Shown: positions 43,101-50,751 of the stretch, piece after piece
Layout: each line of letters opens with the position of its first letter
How positions within the stretch are numbered: the first letter of the stretch is position 1
Source of the DNA: Gemmiger gallinarum
GTDB lineage: Bacteria; Bacillota; Clostridia; Oscillospirales; Ruminococcaceae
Direction: 5' to 3'
NCBI RefSeq assembly: GCF_014982805.1
Contig: NZ_JADCKC010000004.1
Location: 1 to 64,000, forward strand
Length of the DNA: 64,000 bases
The notes under the pieces: model-generated
The model's input: only the letters and a program-made list of their open reading frames with translations
Told to the model about the DNA's origin: nothing
Databases searched by the model: none
Made by a program: the position numbers and the translations under genes

Positions 43101-43838
43101 GGCGGCGACTGGGACTCTGTGTATCGTATGCAGCAGGAAATTTATACGGTAGAGGGCAAAGAAGTTCATCTGGCAGATGGCAGAGTATTGACCGTGAAGC
43201 CGACTGGATATAACCAAATTAAAACAGATGATGGCTGGAAAACTCTTTCCTACCCGGTGGATGCTGACAATGTCATCCCCATCTGCGACGACGAATACTT
43301 CGATGATGACATGGTGGGCCGTTTTGTTAAGTTCATCGAGACGGTCTACGGCAGCGACACGCTGGAAGAAAACCTCAAATTCATTGCCGATGCCCTGGGC
43401 GGCAAAGGTACGCCCCGCGATGTGATCCGCAGTTATTTCCTGAACGACTTCTATGCCGACCACTGTAAGACCTACCAGAAGCGGCCCATCTACTGGCTCT
43501 TTGACAGCGGCAAGAAAAACGGCTTCAAGGCGCTTATCTATATGCACCGCTATCAGCCGGACACCATCGCACGCATCCGTACCGACTATGTCCATGAGCA
43601 GCAAAGCCGCTACCGCACCGCCATCGCCGACCTGGAAAGCCGCATCGCTGCGGCGTCCACCGCTGAGCGTGTGAAGCTGAACAAGCAGCTGAAGAAATTG
43701 CAGGAGCAGGACGCCGAGCTGCGGACCTACGAGGAAAAAATTCACCATCTGGCTGACCAAATGATTTCCATCGACCTGGATGACGGCGTTAAGGTCAACT
43801 ACGCCAAATTCCAGGACGTGTTGGCAAAAATCAAGTGA
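40191..43838 (+). CDS. pglX: BREX adenine-specific DNA methyltransferase PglX
   Basis: Methylates the non-palindromic BREX site to mark self DNA, 1215 residues. SAM-binding motif I reads DPCCGSGHILAYL near residue 307 and the catalytic NPPY motif is in VVVTNPPYLGSS near 485. The C-terminal part is long and charged with a coiled segment near residues 1150-1190. Base composition changes sharply within the gene: roughly 41640-42880 (residues ~484-897, where specificity regions lie) is much more AT-rich than the parts before and after, suggesting replacement of the target-recognition part by recombination. Translation is uninterrupted. Confidence 0.96.
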   Translation: MDKNAIKKFAVWARRELISRVSQRAAYFEITEAGFGDPAADSVLGRVLSAEEKTQRQALIAQIRQKGYQQVMEEVAYTWFNRFIALRFMEVNGYLPSHVRVFTDEDNQFKPQILAEAIHMELDGLDMQKVYAFKNANNDDGLFKYMVIVQCNALSSILPGMFQQISDYTELLFPDNLLREGSVLQQMIQLIPEEDWKDAVQIIGWMYQYYITELNELVYDGSMSKARITKELLPAATTIYTPDWAVRYMVENSLGRLWVEGHPNDELKATWKYYLEEAEQEPDVQAQLAELRKEYAAMPPEQIKCIDPCCGSGHILAYLFDVLVQIYESYGYTTREAVTSIVQNNLYGLDIDDRAAQLAYFAVMMKARQYDRRFFSRGMQPHVYAIQNSGPLSHEAWGLLGEEEEIAHRLWDSFADAKEYGSLVKPNATLEELERLKKRVTEVDRMSSYGNLFTDAMSYEILRTFEPLIELTQALVQKYDVVVTNPPYLGSSRFSPLLDKFVKENYPDVKNDLSMVMYKHALVDLAKPIGYTAFITTSSWMFLSGFEKLRKFVDSTAAITSLVDFGTELFDGKVGHNPIVSWVTYSANLDYKMSAVRLVEYCYARRDEKEPEFFNQKNCYTARQSNFSKIPGSPVTYWVNEKIIGLLENKKFYDEFSFKRGLTTADNNRFLRLWFEVNLADESLSIYTPSKRWFSYNKGGEYRKWYGNREYVVDWENDGERLKNYSGSAMRNLAFAFSKVISYSSLTSGKLSFRMCDNCLNDQAGNYFVPTATTTLTYALALLNSCVSEFFIKIKSQTLNTTADDFSALPICVDSESTIENFSNDNMALAKADWDSFETSWDFKQHPLVRLRLAGAYAWGSKLPVTLLSSAYRSWKLECDGRFQKLKANEEELNRIFIAIYGLQDELTPEVTDKDVTVHYLVDTKDDIPASLRGSNYVLTRRDVIVSLISYAVGCMLGRYSLDVEGLAYAGGDWDSVYRMQQEIYTVEGKEVHLADGRVLTVKPTGYNQIKTDDGWKTLSYPVDADNVIPICDDEYFDDDMVGRFVKFIETVYGSDTLEENLKFIADALGGKGTPRDVIRSYFLNDFYADHCKTYQKRPIYWLFDSGKKNGFKALIYMHRYQPDTIARIRTDYVHEQQSRYRTAIADLESRIAAASTAERVKLNKQLKKLQEQDAELRTYEEKIHHLADQMISIDLDDGVKVNYAKFQDVLAKIK

Positions 43839-43852
43839 GGGGGAAAAGTCCT

Positions 43853-44317
43853 GTGAGCGATGAATTTCACATGACCATTTCGATACCTGCTGATGATGAT
43901 GGATATGTCCTCTTGCAGTGCGAACATTGCGGAACCTTTTTTAAGGCAACGCCCTCTGATATAGAGGATGATGGAGTGCTGCATATATTCTGCCCCAGCT
44001 GTGGATTAGTCAGTGATAGTTACGTTACAGAAGATGTAATAGAACTTGCAAGGCGGATGGTCGAAAATAAAGTCAATGATATGCTATATGACGCGTTCAA
44101 GGATTTGGAACGCCATAACAAGAGAAATAGTATCATTAAGTTTAAGGCTGGAAAGCGCCCAAATCATGAGCCAGAAGATCCAATTCGATCTGGGATAGAA
44201 GCATTAGAGATAACAATGTTTCCATGCTGCGGTCGTACAGCCAAAATTAAACCATTGTTAAAAATGACGGGGGCGTATTGCCCTTTTTGCGGGGTAAAGA
44301 ACTATGAGATTGAGTAG
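43853..44317 (+). CDS. zinc-ribbon protein inserted in the BREX operon
   Basis: Unrecognised protein of 154 residues with zinc ribbons at both ends. Cys pairs are CEHC and CPSC near the N terminus, and CCG and CPFC near the C terminus, with a helical middle (ELARRMVENKVNDMLYDAFKDLE). It is not a BREX core gene. I chose GTG with AGGGGG 9 nt upstream; its ribosome site overlaps the pglX stop. It overlaps the next gene by 14 nt, so the two form a coupled pair. Composition is AT-rich compared with pglX and pglZ on either side, pointing to later insertion. Confidence 0.82.
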   Translation: MSDEFHMTISIPADDDGYVLLQCEHCGTFFKATPSDIEDDGVLHIFCPSCGLVSDSYVTEDVIELARRMVENKVNDMLYDAFKDLERHNKRNSIIKFKAGKRPNHEPEDPIRSGIEALEITMFPCCGRTAKIKPLLKMTGAYCPFCGVKNYEIE

Positions 44318-45104
44318 GAGAGATTTAAGAAAAATACAATACGATTTCAACAGCATCTCCAATCGGTTACTTCAGGCTGATTATCAGGATTACTTGGATG
44401 TACTTGGGAAATTTCTTGGGTTTATTAAAAATACCCCGATTATCTTTGAGTATATTTCTGATTGCGGTTGCTGCGATTGGAATTTAGAAGAGAAAGCTAA
44501 GCAGGTGCAATCTTCTTATGGGCGGGTAATATTCCCGACTGGAGACACTGAAGAAGAAGAGGTTAGAAACGTGTATGCCGTTCTAGAATATATCGTAGAG
44601 CGACATATAGAGGTGCATCGAAGTTTGGCTTACGGATACTCTGCTTCCAAAAAGTTTCAAGATATGGTAAAAGGATTCAATGATCGTTTTGTTATGGTGC
44701 TGATTCGCCATATTGAGCGCTATCTGACGAAAGTGGGGATCGACATGGGCTTGGATGAAAAAGTAGTATACAATGTAACTGTTCAGAACGGACAAGCAAT
44801 TATCGCAAACGATAATGCCACTGTTACTGCCACCGCTAATATTGGACTCAATACAAATGATCTAAAAACATTGATTGAGGCGGTACGCACAAGTGCAAGC
44901 GAACTGAATGCCGAAGATAAGGAAACCGTTTCTGATAGTTTGGAAGTTATTGAAGCGGAAGCTACGGCAGAAAAGCCCAAAAAGGGAATGCTGAAAACAG
45001 CGATCGCAGCGCTAAATAATGTAAAAGATACAGTAAAAGGGGTTGCCGAATTTGGTACAGCGGTTACCGCACTGATTCAGCTGGTCGCCCCCTTACTCCA
45101 ATGA
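44304..45104 (+). CDS. putative defence effector with AbiTii-like C-terminal region
   Basis: Protein of 266 residues, not a BREX core component. The N-terminal ~150 residues are helical (DLRKIQYDFNSISNRLLQAD, VNVYAV-type helices). The middle has a polar beta-type stretch (YNVTVQNGQAIIANDNATVT), then an acidic helix, a KPKKGMLKTAIAALNNV segment and a hydrophobic end, VAEFGTAVTALIQLVAPLLQ. This last pattern resembles the AbiTii-type region on abortive-infection proteins; that is a by-eye match, not a search. The hydrophobic end may associate with membranes. Coupled to the zinc-ribbon gene; sits between pglX and pglZ. Likely an accessory anti-phage module. Confidence 0.65.
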   Translation: MRLSRRDLRKIQYDFNSISNRLLQADYQDYLDVLGKFLGFIKNTPIIFEYISDCGCCDWNLEEKAKQVQSSYGRVIFPTGDTEEEEVRNVYAVLEYIVERHIEVHRSLAYGYSASKKFQDMVKGFNDRFVMVLIRHIERYLTKVGIDMGLDEKVVYNVTVQNGQAIIANDNATVTATANIGLNTNDLKTLIEAVRTSASELNAEDKETVSDSLEVIEAEATAEKPKKGMLKTAIAALNNVKDTVKGVAEFGTAVTALIQLVAPLLQ

Positions 45105-45131
45105 ATCGATGCATAAAATGGAGGTGGCAGC

Positions 45132-47732
45132 ATGGACATTGATACGATTAAACAAGATTTGATTCGCCGTTTCGCTGCACCTTTGCCGGAGTTTTACCAG
45201 CGCCGGATCATCTTCTGGTACGATGAGGAACGGGAGTTTGAGGACCAGGTCGGGGAACTGGCTCTGGATGGTGTCACCGTCCTGGCGCTGACAGGCAGTA
45301 ACACCTTCGCTGTCAAAAAGCGACTCTGTGAGGATGATCTGACATCTAATTTTCTCGTTTACGACCCCAGGCCCAGCACGCAGGACGATGATAACTGGCT
45401 CATCAACGTGCAGCTGTACAGCGAGGAGTTCCGCGCCGACCTCAATTCCATCTGGATGGACGAGATGGGGCTGCCCGCCACCCCTATAATTCGTAACCAG
45501 GTGAAGCGGTACCAGAAATTCTTTCGTTCACAAAAGCACCGCAACGCTGTAAAGAAACTTGTCGGCAGCGTTTCTACGACTCCACAAATGCATCTGGCAG
45601 TCATGGCGGCGCTCAGCGGCTGCAGCAGGTTGCAGCCGAGTGCAGTTCTCCGGGCAGTCCTCAATGCCGGGCTGGAGCTGGAGACGAACAGCGTCTATCA
45701 AAGCTTTGCGAACTATGGGGCGGATCAGGCGTTTTGGGTCATGGTATCCCAGGGCACCGGATACAGCGAAGGAGAGGACTGCAGCCTGGGCCGGTTAGCC
45801 ATTCATCTGCTGCTCACTGCCGCCACCCGTACTATGCACACTGATCTCCTGGCCGGTTTGGATGCCTTTCTGTCTGTTCCCCATCAAGCATACTGCTATG
45901 ATTTCGTCTCGGACTGGCTGCACAGCCAGGACACCACACAGCTGTATGAGATCGCACGATATGTGGAACAGGAAGCTCGTCTGCCTCAGCGTTTTTCCAA
46001 GCTGCCGGTGACCGATCTGGTAGATACCGCCTGTTTCCCTTGCGTTGACGAGTGCATCCTGACCAGTCTAATGAAAGAGATCGGCAATCACATTATCCAG
46101 GTGGAGTCAATCCGGCTGGTGGTGGAAAAACGCCGCACCATGCCCTGGTACCAAAGCGTCGCTAGCTACTACGAGGGCCTGCTCCAGGTGGCCAATATGC
46201 AGGCGTTCTTTACGGAGCACTCCGCCGGATTCCATACGGTGGAACCGCACCGCATCTGGAGGGAATATACCTCCGACTACTATCGGATGGACACCTATTA
46301 CCGGCTGTTCCATCTGTGCTTCCAGCGCAGTTTGAAGGAATCCCACCCGTTGCTGGATGACCTGTTCAAGCAGGTGGCGGACAAGGTGGAGGGGCTGTAC
46401 ACCCACTGGTTCCTGGGCCAGCTGGGCCAGAACTGGTCGGATGCCTGTGCTGAAACTCTGGAAAAGCACGGCCATATTCTGGAAGTGCCCCAGCAGACCG
46501 ATTTCTATGCCCAAAAGGTGCGGCCCAGCGAGAACCGGGTTTTTGTGATCGTGTCGGACGCTTTCCGGTACGAAGCGGCAGCTTCGTTGGCAGAGGACCT
46601 TCGGCGGGAAATGCAGTGCAAGGTGACCCTCGGCAGCTGCGAGGGGATGTTTCCGACCGTGACCAAGTATGGCATGGCCGCGCTGCTGCCCCACAAAAAG
46701 CTGGAGGTCAAGCCTCGCACCGACGGTACCCTTGCCGTGCTGGCCGACGGTGAACCCACCGACGCTGGATACCGGGACAAGCTGCTGAAAAAGGCCAATC
46801 CCGCCAGTGTGGCGCTGAAATATGAAGAGATCCTGCTGCTGAAACGGCAGGATCGGCAGGCTCTCGTCAAGGGAATGAGCGTCGTCTATATCTACCACGA
46901 CACCGTGGACAAGGCCAGCCACACCTCTGACAGCGCCGTCTTTTCCGCCTGCGAGGAAGCCATTAGCCAGATCAAGAACCTGGCTCGGATCATTGTCAAC
47001 GATTTTGGTGGAACGAATATTCTCGTCACTGCAGACCACGGTTTTATCTACACATACAGCCCTCTGGGAGAGGACGACAAGGTGGACCGCACCACTCCCA
47101 CCGAGCAGGACGTGGAAGTGGACCGCCGATATCTGATCACGCAAAAAGGTGCGCAGCCCAGGTATCTGCTGCCGATCCGGTTGTTGGACGGCAACACCGG
47201 CTATGAAGCTTTCGCACCGAGAGAATATGTCCGCATCAAGAAAAAGGGTGGCGGCCTCAACTTCGTGCATGGTGGTATCAGTTTGCAGGAAATGGTGGTG
47301 CCGGTGTTGGAGTTCCAGTTCCTGCGCAACTCCTACAAGGAGTATCAGCGCAACCGGGACAAGATCGATACCAAGCCGGTGACGGTCAGCCTGTTGTCTG
47401 CCAGCCGGAAAATCAGCAACATGATCTTCTCGCTGAACTTCTACCAGAAGGAAGCCGTGGGAGGAAACCGCGAAGCAGCCCGGTATCTGGTGTACTTTGT
47501 GGACGAGAACGGACAAAAGATCAGCGACACCGGCAAGATCATTGCCGATAAGACCAGCGACAACGCCCAGGAGCGGACCTTCCGCTGCAATTTCAGCCTG
47601 CGCTCCCAGAAGTACAGCAACCGGCAGACGTATTTCCTGGTGATCGCGGACGAGAGCGGGCTGCAAGCGCCGGAGAAAGAAGAATTCCAGATCGACATCG
47701 CCTTTGCAGTGGATGATTTCAATTTCTTCTGA
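45132..47732 (+). CDS. pglZ: BREX phosphatase-domain protein PglZ
   Basis: Hallmark BREX protein of 866 residues with an alkaline-phosphatase-like domain. Visible are the metal-site motif VIVSDAFRYEAAASLA near residue 470, VVYIYHDTVDKASH, and VTADHGFIYTYSPLGE near 632. The N-terminal ~400 residues are the usual helical PglZ region (FWYDEEREFEDQV). GGAGG lies before the ATG. Together with brxC and pglX it establishes type 1 BREX. The preceding two genes separate it from pglX. Confidence 0.95.
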   Translation: MDIDTIKQDLIRRFAAPLPEFYQRRIIFWYDEEREFEDQVGELALDGVTVLALTGSNTFAVKKRLCEDDLTSNFLVYDPRPSTQDDDNWLINVQLYSEEFRADLNSIWMDEMGLPATPIIRNQVKRYQKFFRSQKHRNAVKKLVGSVSTTPQMHLAVMAALSGCSRLQPSAVLRAVLNAGLELETNSVYQSFANYGADQAFWVMVSQGTGYSEGEDCSLGRLAIHLLLTAATRTMHTDLLAGLDAFLSVPHQAYCYDFVSDWLHSQDTTQLYEIARYVEQEARLPQRFSKLPVTDLVDTACFPCVDECILTSLMKEIGNHIIQVESIRLVVEKRRTMPWYQSVASYYEGLLQVANMQAFFTEHSAGFHTVEPHRIWREYTSDYYRMDTYYRLFHLCFQRSLKESHPLLDDLFKQVADKVEGLYTHWFLGQLGQNWSDACAETLEKHGHILEVPQQTDFYAQKVRPSENRVFVIVSDAFRYEAAASLAEDLRREMQCKVTLGSCEGMFPTVTKYGMAALLPHKKLEVKPRTDGTLAVLADGEPTDAGYRDKLLKKANPASVALKYEEILLLKRQDRQALVKGMSVVYIYHDTVDKASHTSDSAVFSACEEAISQIKNLARIIVNDFGGTNILVTADHGFIYTYSPLGEDDKVDRTTPTEQDVEVDRRYLITQKGAQPRYLLPIRLLDGNTGYEAFAPREYVRIKKKGGGLNFVHGGISLQEMVVPVLEFQFLRNSYKEYQRNRDKIDTKPVTVSLLSASRKISNMIFSLNFYQKEAVGGNREAARYLVYFVDENGQKISDTGKIIADKTSDNAQERTFRCNFSLRSQKYSNRQTYFLVIADESGLQAPEKEEFQIDIAFAVDDFNFF

Positions 47733-47759
47733 GAAGGCATCTCCAAGGAGTAAAAATCA

Positions 47760-49853
47760 ATGGAAGAGTTTGAAACGAGCGTGGATACCCGCGAGGCAAT
47801 CAAAGAAAAGCTCCGCCAGAATTTTGACGGAAAGATCGTCCGCAAGGACCTGACCAAGAAAATCAAAGAAGGGGCAAATGTCCCCACCTATGTTCTGGAA
47901 TTTCTGCTGGGGCAGTATTGCAGCACGGATGATGACGAAATCGTCCAAAAGGGTGTTGAGACCGTCAAGCGCATCCTGGCGGACAACTATGTGAGACCGG
48001 ACGAGTCGGAAAAGGTGCTTTCCCGACTGCGCCAGCGTGGAAGTATGACCATCATCGACCAGGTGACGGTGGAACTGAACCTAAAATACGATTACTACGA
48101 GACCAGATTCTCGAATCTGGGTCTTGGCGGTGTGCCTATTTCCGAGGAATACCCGGAAACATTCGATCGCCTTCTGTGCGGAGGCATCTGGTGTATCGTT
48201 CAGCTCGAATACAATAATGAGCAAGAAACCGCTATAATCGTTCCCGATCGTAAACCTAAAAAGAAAAATGAATCCCTCATCAGCATTCGCAAGCTGACCC
48301 CGATCCAGATGCCCCATGTGGACATTGACGATTTGAAAAAGGGCCGCAAGGCGTTTACCAAAGAAGAGTGGATTGATGTGCTGCTGCGTTCCATCGGCAT
48401 GGAACCGGATCAGCTAACCTATCGGGAAAAGTGGCTGCTGTTGTTGCGTATGGTGCCACTGGTGGAGAACAACTTCAATCTCTGTGAACTGGGGCCGCGC
48501 AGCACCGGAAAATCCCATCTATACAAGGAAGTTTCCCCGAATAGCATTCTGGTCTCCGGAGGCCAGACCACAGTCGCCAACCTGTTCTACAATATGGGTA
48601 AGCACACTATGGGATTGGTAGGCTTGTGGGATTGTGTAGCCTTTGACGAGGTGGCCGGTATCCGTTTCAAGGATAAGGATGGAATCCAGATCATGAAGGA
48701 CTATATGGCATCTGGTTCTTTTGCCCGCGGTAAAGAGGAAAAAGCAGCAAACGCTTCGATGGTATTTGTGGGTAACATCAATCAGAGCGTAGACGTCCTG
48801 TTGAAAACATCCAGCCTCTTTGACCCCTTCCCGCCGGAAATGGGGACAGACACAGCTTTCCTGGACCGCATCCATTGTTACCTTCCGGGTTGGGAAATTC
48901 CCAAATTCCGCCCGGAGCATTTCACTGATGACTACGGCTTCATTACGGATTACTTAGCTGAGTTTTTGCGGGAGCTCCGCAAAGAGCAGTATGGGGATGC
49001 TTTGGACCGATATTTCCGCCTAGGGAAGAATCTCAACCAGCGCGATACCATCGCGGTGCGGAAAATGGTTGGCGGGCTTGTCAAGTTGGTATATCCCGAT
49101 GGCGTTTTTGACAAGAAAGAACTGGAAGAAATTCTCCAGATCGCGTTGGAAATGCGCCGCAGGGTGAAAGAGCAGCTGAAAAAGCTGGGCGGTATGGAGT
49201 TCTACGACGTGAACTTTTCCTACTTGGACAACGAAACCTTTGACGAGCACTATGTTTCTGTGCCGGAGCAGGGCGGTGGCAAACTGATCCCCGAGGGTCT
49301 ATGCAATCCCGGCCAGGTCTACACGGTGAGCCGGGGTAGATCCGGCATGATTGGCGTTTTCCGCTTGGAAAGCCAGATGTTGCCTGGAAGTGGAAAGTTC
49401 GAGCGTACCGGAATTGGTTCTGACCGGGATGCAAAGGAAGCCACCAATACCGCCTTCAACTACTTGAAGGCGAATGGCGGCCGCATCAGCGGCTCTATCA
49501 GCACATCCACGAAGGACTACATCATCAACTACCAGGACTTGCAAGGGATCGGCATGACAGGCAAGCTAGCGCTGCCTACGCTGATCGCGCTGTGTTCCAT
49601 CGCTCTTGGAAGACCGGTGCTAAGCTCTACTGCTGTTTTAGGTGAGATCAGTATCAGCGGTACGATGATCAAGGTGGACGAGCTGCCCAACGCTTTACAG
49701 GTTTGCCTGGACAGCGGAGCCAAAAAGGTGCTGCTGCCCATGACCTCCGCGACAGAATTGGGGACAGTTCCTGCCGACCTGATCGGCAGCTTCAATTTGA
49801 TTTTTTACAGCAGCGCCGAGGATGCTGTGTTCAAAGCACTTGGCGTGGAATGA
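47760..49853 (+). CDS. brxL: BREX Lon-like AAA+ protein BrxL
   Basis: Last BREX core gene, 697 residues. Walker A is GPRSTGKSHLYKE near residue 244 and Walker B WDCVAFDEVAGI near 290. The C-terminal region follows the Lon protease fold (LPTLIALCSIALGRPVL, GEISISGTMIKVDELPNALQ), but the Ser motif GPSAG reads GMTGK and the dyad Lys position is Pro. It should not be an active Lon protease, in line with reports of BrxL as a DNA-associated AAA+ ring. AAGGAG precedes the ATG. A long hairpin follows. Confidence 0.94.
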   Translation: MEEFETSVDTREAIKEKLRQNFDGKIVRKDLTKKIKEGANVPTYVLEFLLGQYCSTDDDEIVQKGVETVKRILADNYVRPDESEKVLSRLRQRGSMTIIDQVTVELNLKYDYYETRFSNLGLGGVPISEEYPETFDRLLCGGIWCIVQLEYNNEQETAIIVPDRKPKKKNESLISIRKLTPIQMPHVDIDDLKKGRKAFTKEEWIDVLLRSIGMEPDQLTYREKWLLLLRMVPLVENNFNLCELGPRSTGKSHLYKEVSPNSILVSGGQTTVANLFYNMGKHTMGLVGLWDCVAFDEVAGIRFKDKDGIQIMKDYMASGSFARGKEEKAANASMVFVGNINQSVDVLLKTSSLFDPFPPEMGTDTAFLDRIHCYLPGWEIPKFRPEHFTDDYGFITDYLAEFLRELRKEQYGDALDRYFRLGKNLNQRDTIAVRKMVGGLVKLVYPDGVFDKKELEEILQIALEMRRRVKEQLKKLGGMEFYDVNFSYLDNETFDEHYVSVPEQGGGKLIPEGLCNPGQVYTVSRGRSGMIGVFRLESQMLPGSGKFERTGIGSDRDAKEATNTAFNYLKANGGRISGSISTSTKDYIINYQDLQGIGMTGKLALPTLIALCSIALGRPVLSSTAVLGEISISGTMIKVDELPNALQVCLDSGAKKVLLPMTSATELGTVPADLIGSFNLIFYSSAEDAVFKALGVE

Positions 49854-50023
49854 AAAGGAAGGCGCTCGCTTTGAGATTCTAATGGTGCTCTCGATGCTTT
49901 TTTACAACATATTAGCAGAGAAAACGCACAATATTGTCCGCTTGATCTGCTAAATGAAGTGAAAGTAATGCGATATTGCTCCGGCCGAAATTTCGCGAGA
50001 AAGCAATAATTAAAGACGGATAA

Positions 50024-50063
50024 ACATATCGGGCGTGCAGATGTTTCTGCACGCCCGATATGT
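50024..50063. terminator. bidirectional terminator between BREX and the ATPase/TOPRIM-like pair
   Basis: A perfect 18-bp stem (ACATATCGGGCGTGCAGA and its complement, TGTT loop) lies between convergent transcription units. On the minus strand it is followed by TTTATCC. The rest of the 376-bp interval holds nothing else recognisable. Confidence 0.8.
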
Positions 50064-50229
50064 CTTCTACCACAATAAGAACAGGGAGGAATATCTGAAT
50101 TATATTTGTCTGTCTGCCTGCCCATATAACTATTTTGTTCTATATGACTGGGTAGATGAAAGAAGACAGATGACGGGGATAGATAGGAAATAGATTCTTT
50201 TGTGTGGGGGGATAAAAGCAAGAGGGTAG

Positions 50230-50748
50230 CTATTTCAGCAGATCCGCAAGTGAATATTCACCATGTGGAATATTAGATACACGCTTATATTCGCGGATTG
50301 CGGCAATTAACTTATCAGCATCCTGAAAATAGTCTTGAACGAAATCACGACTTTTGACATGGCGATATTGTAAGTTCTGCGTACAGAAATCACTGGGCTT
50401 CTTATGAGATGACTTATATTCTGTATACTTGTTTTCGGCCAAGATTACAAGCATTTCGATTTCTGGAGCGGTAATGACGTTAATTACATCTATCTTGTGC
50501 TGATATGCCTTACTGAGGTTAAACTTTTCCCTGCGGGAATCCAAAATGCGAATGATGGATATTTGATCTGTAAATCCCTTCCTTAAGTGGCGGGTTTCAA
50601 AAGTTTTTGCATCCCGACACCGGAGCGGTGTTTCCTCAATCAGCTGACTCCTGTTGAAAATCAATTTGTCATTATCCAAGAGAATGTTGATGATTACTTC
50701 TTCCGCGGTTCCCTCACAAAGGCAAGCGATATACTTGGAAAGCTCCAT
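50230..50748 (-). CDS. TOPRIM/RloB-like putative nuclease
   Basis: Protein of 172 residues paired with the upstream ATPase. The N terminus ACLCEGTAEEVIINILL fits the acidic motif of TOPRIM domains, where Glu binds metal. RILDSRREKF and VITAPEIEMLVILAE follow, like the RloB/AbiLii group of short nucleases. AGGAGGG lies 7 nt before the ATG, which is 3 nt after the ATPase stop. It probably is the effector of a two-gene anti-phage module. The TOPRIM DxD motif is not clearly visible, so nuclease activity is inferred. Confidence 0.6.
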   Translation of the reverse strand: MELSKYIACLCEGTAEEVIINILLDNDKLIFNRSQLIEETPLRCRDAKTFETRHLRKGFTDQISIIRILDSRREKFNLSKAYQHKIDVINVITAPEIEMLVILAENKYTEYKSSHKKPSDFCTQNLQYRHVKSRDFVQDYFQDADKLIAAIREYKRVSNIPHGEYSLADLLK

Positions 50749-50751
50749 AGA

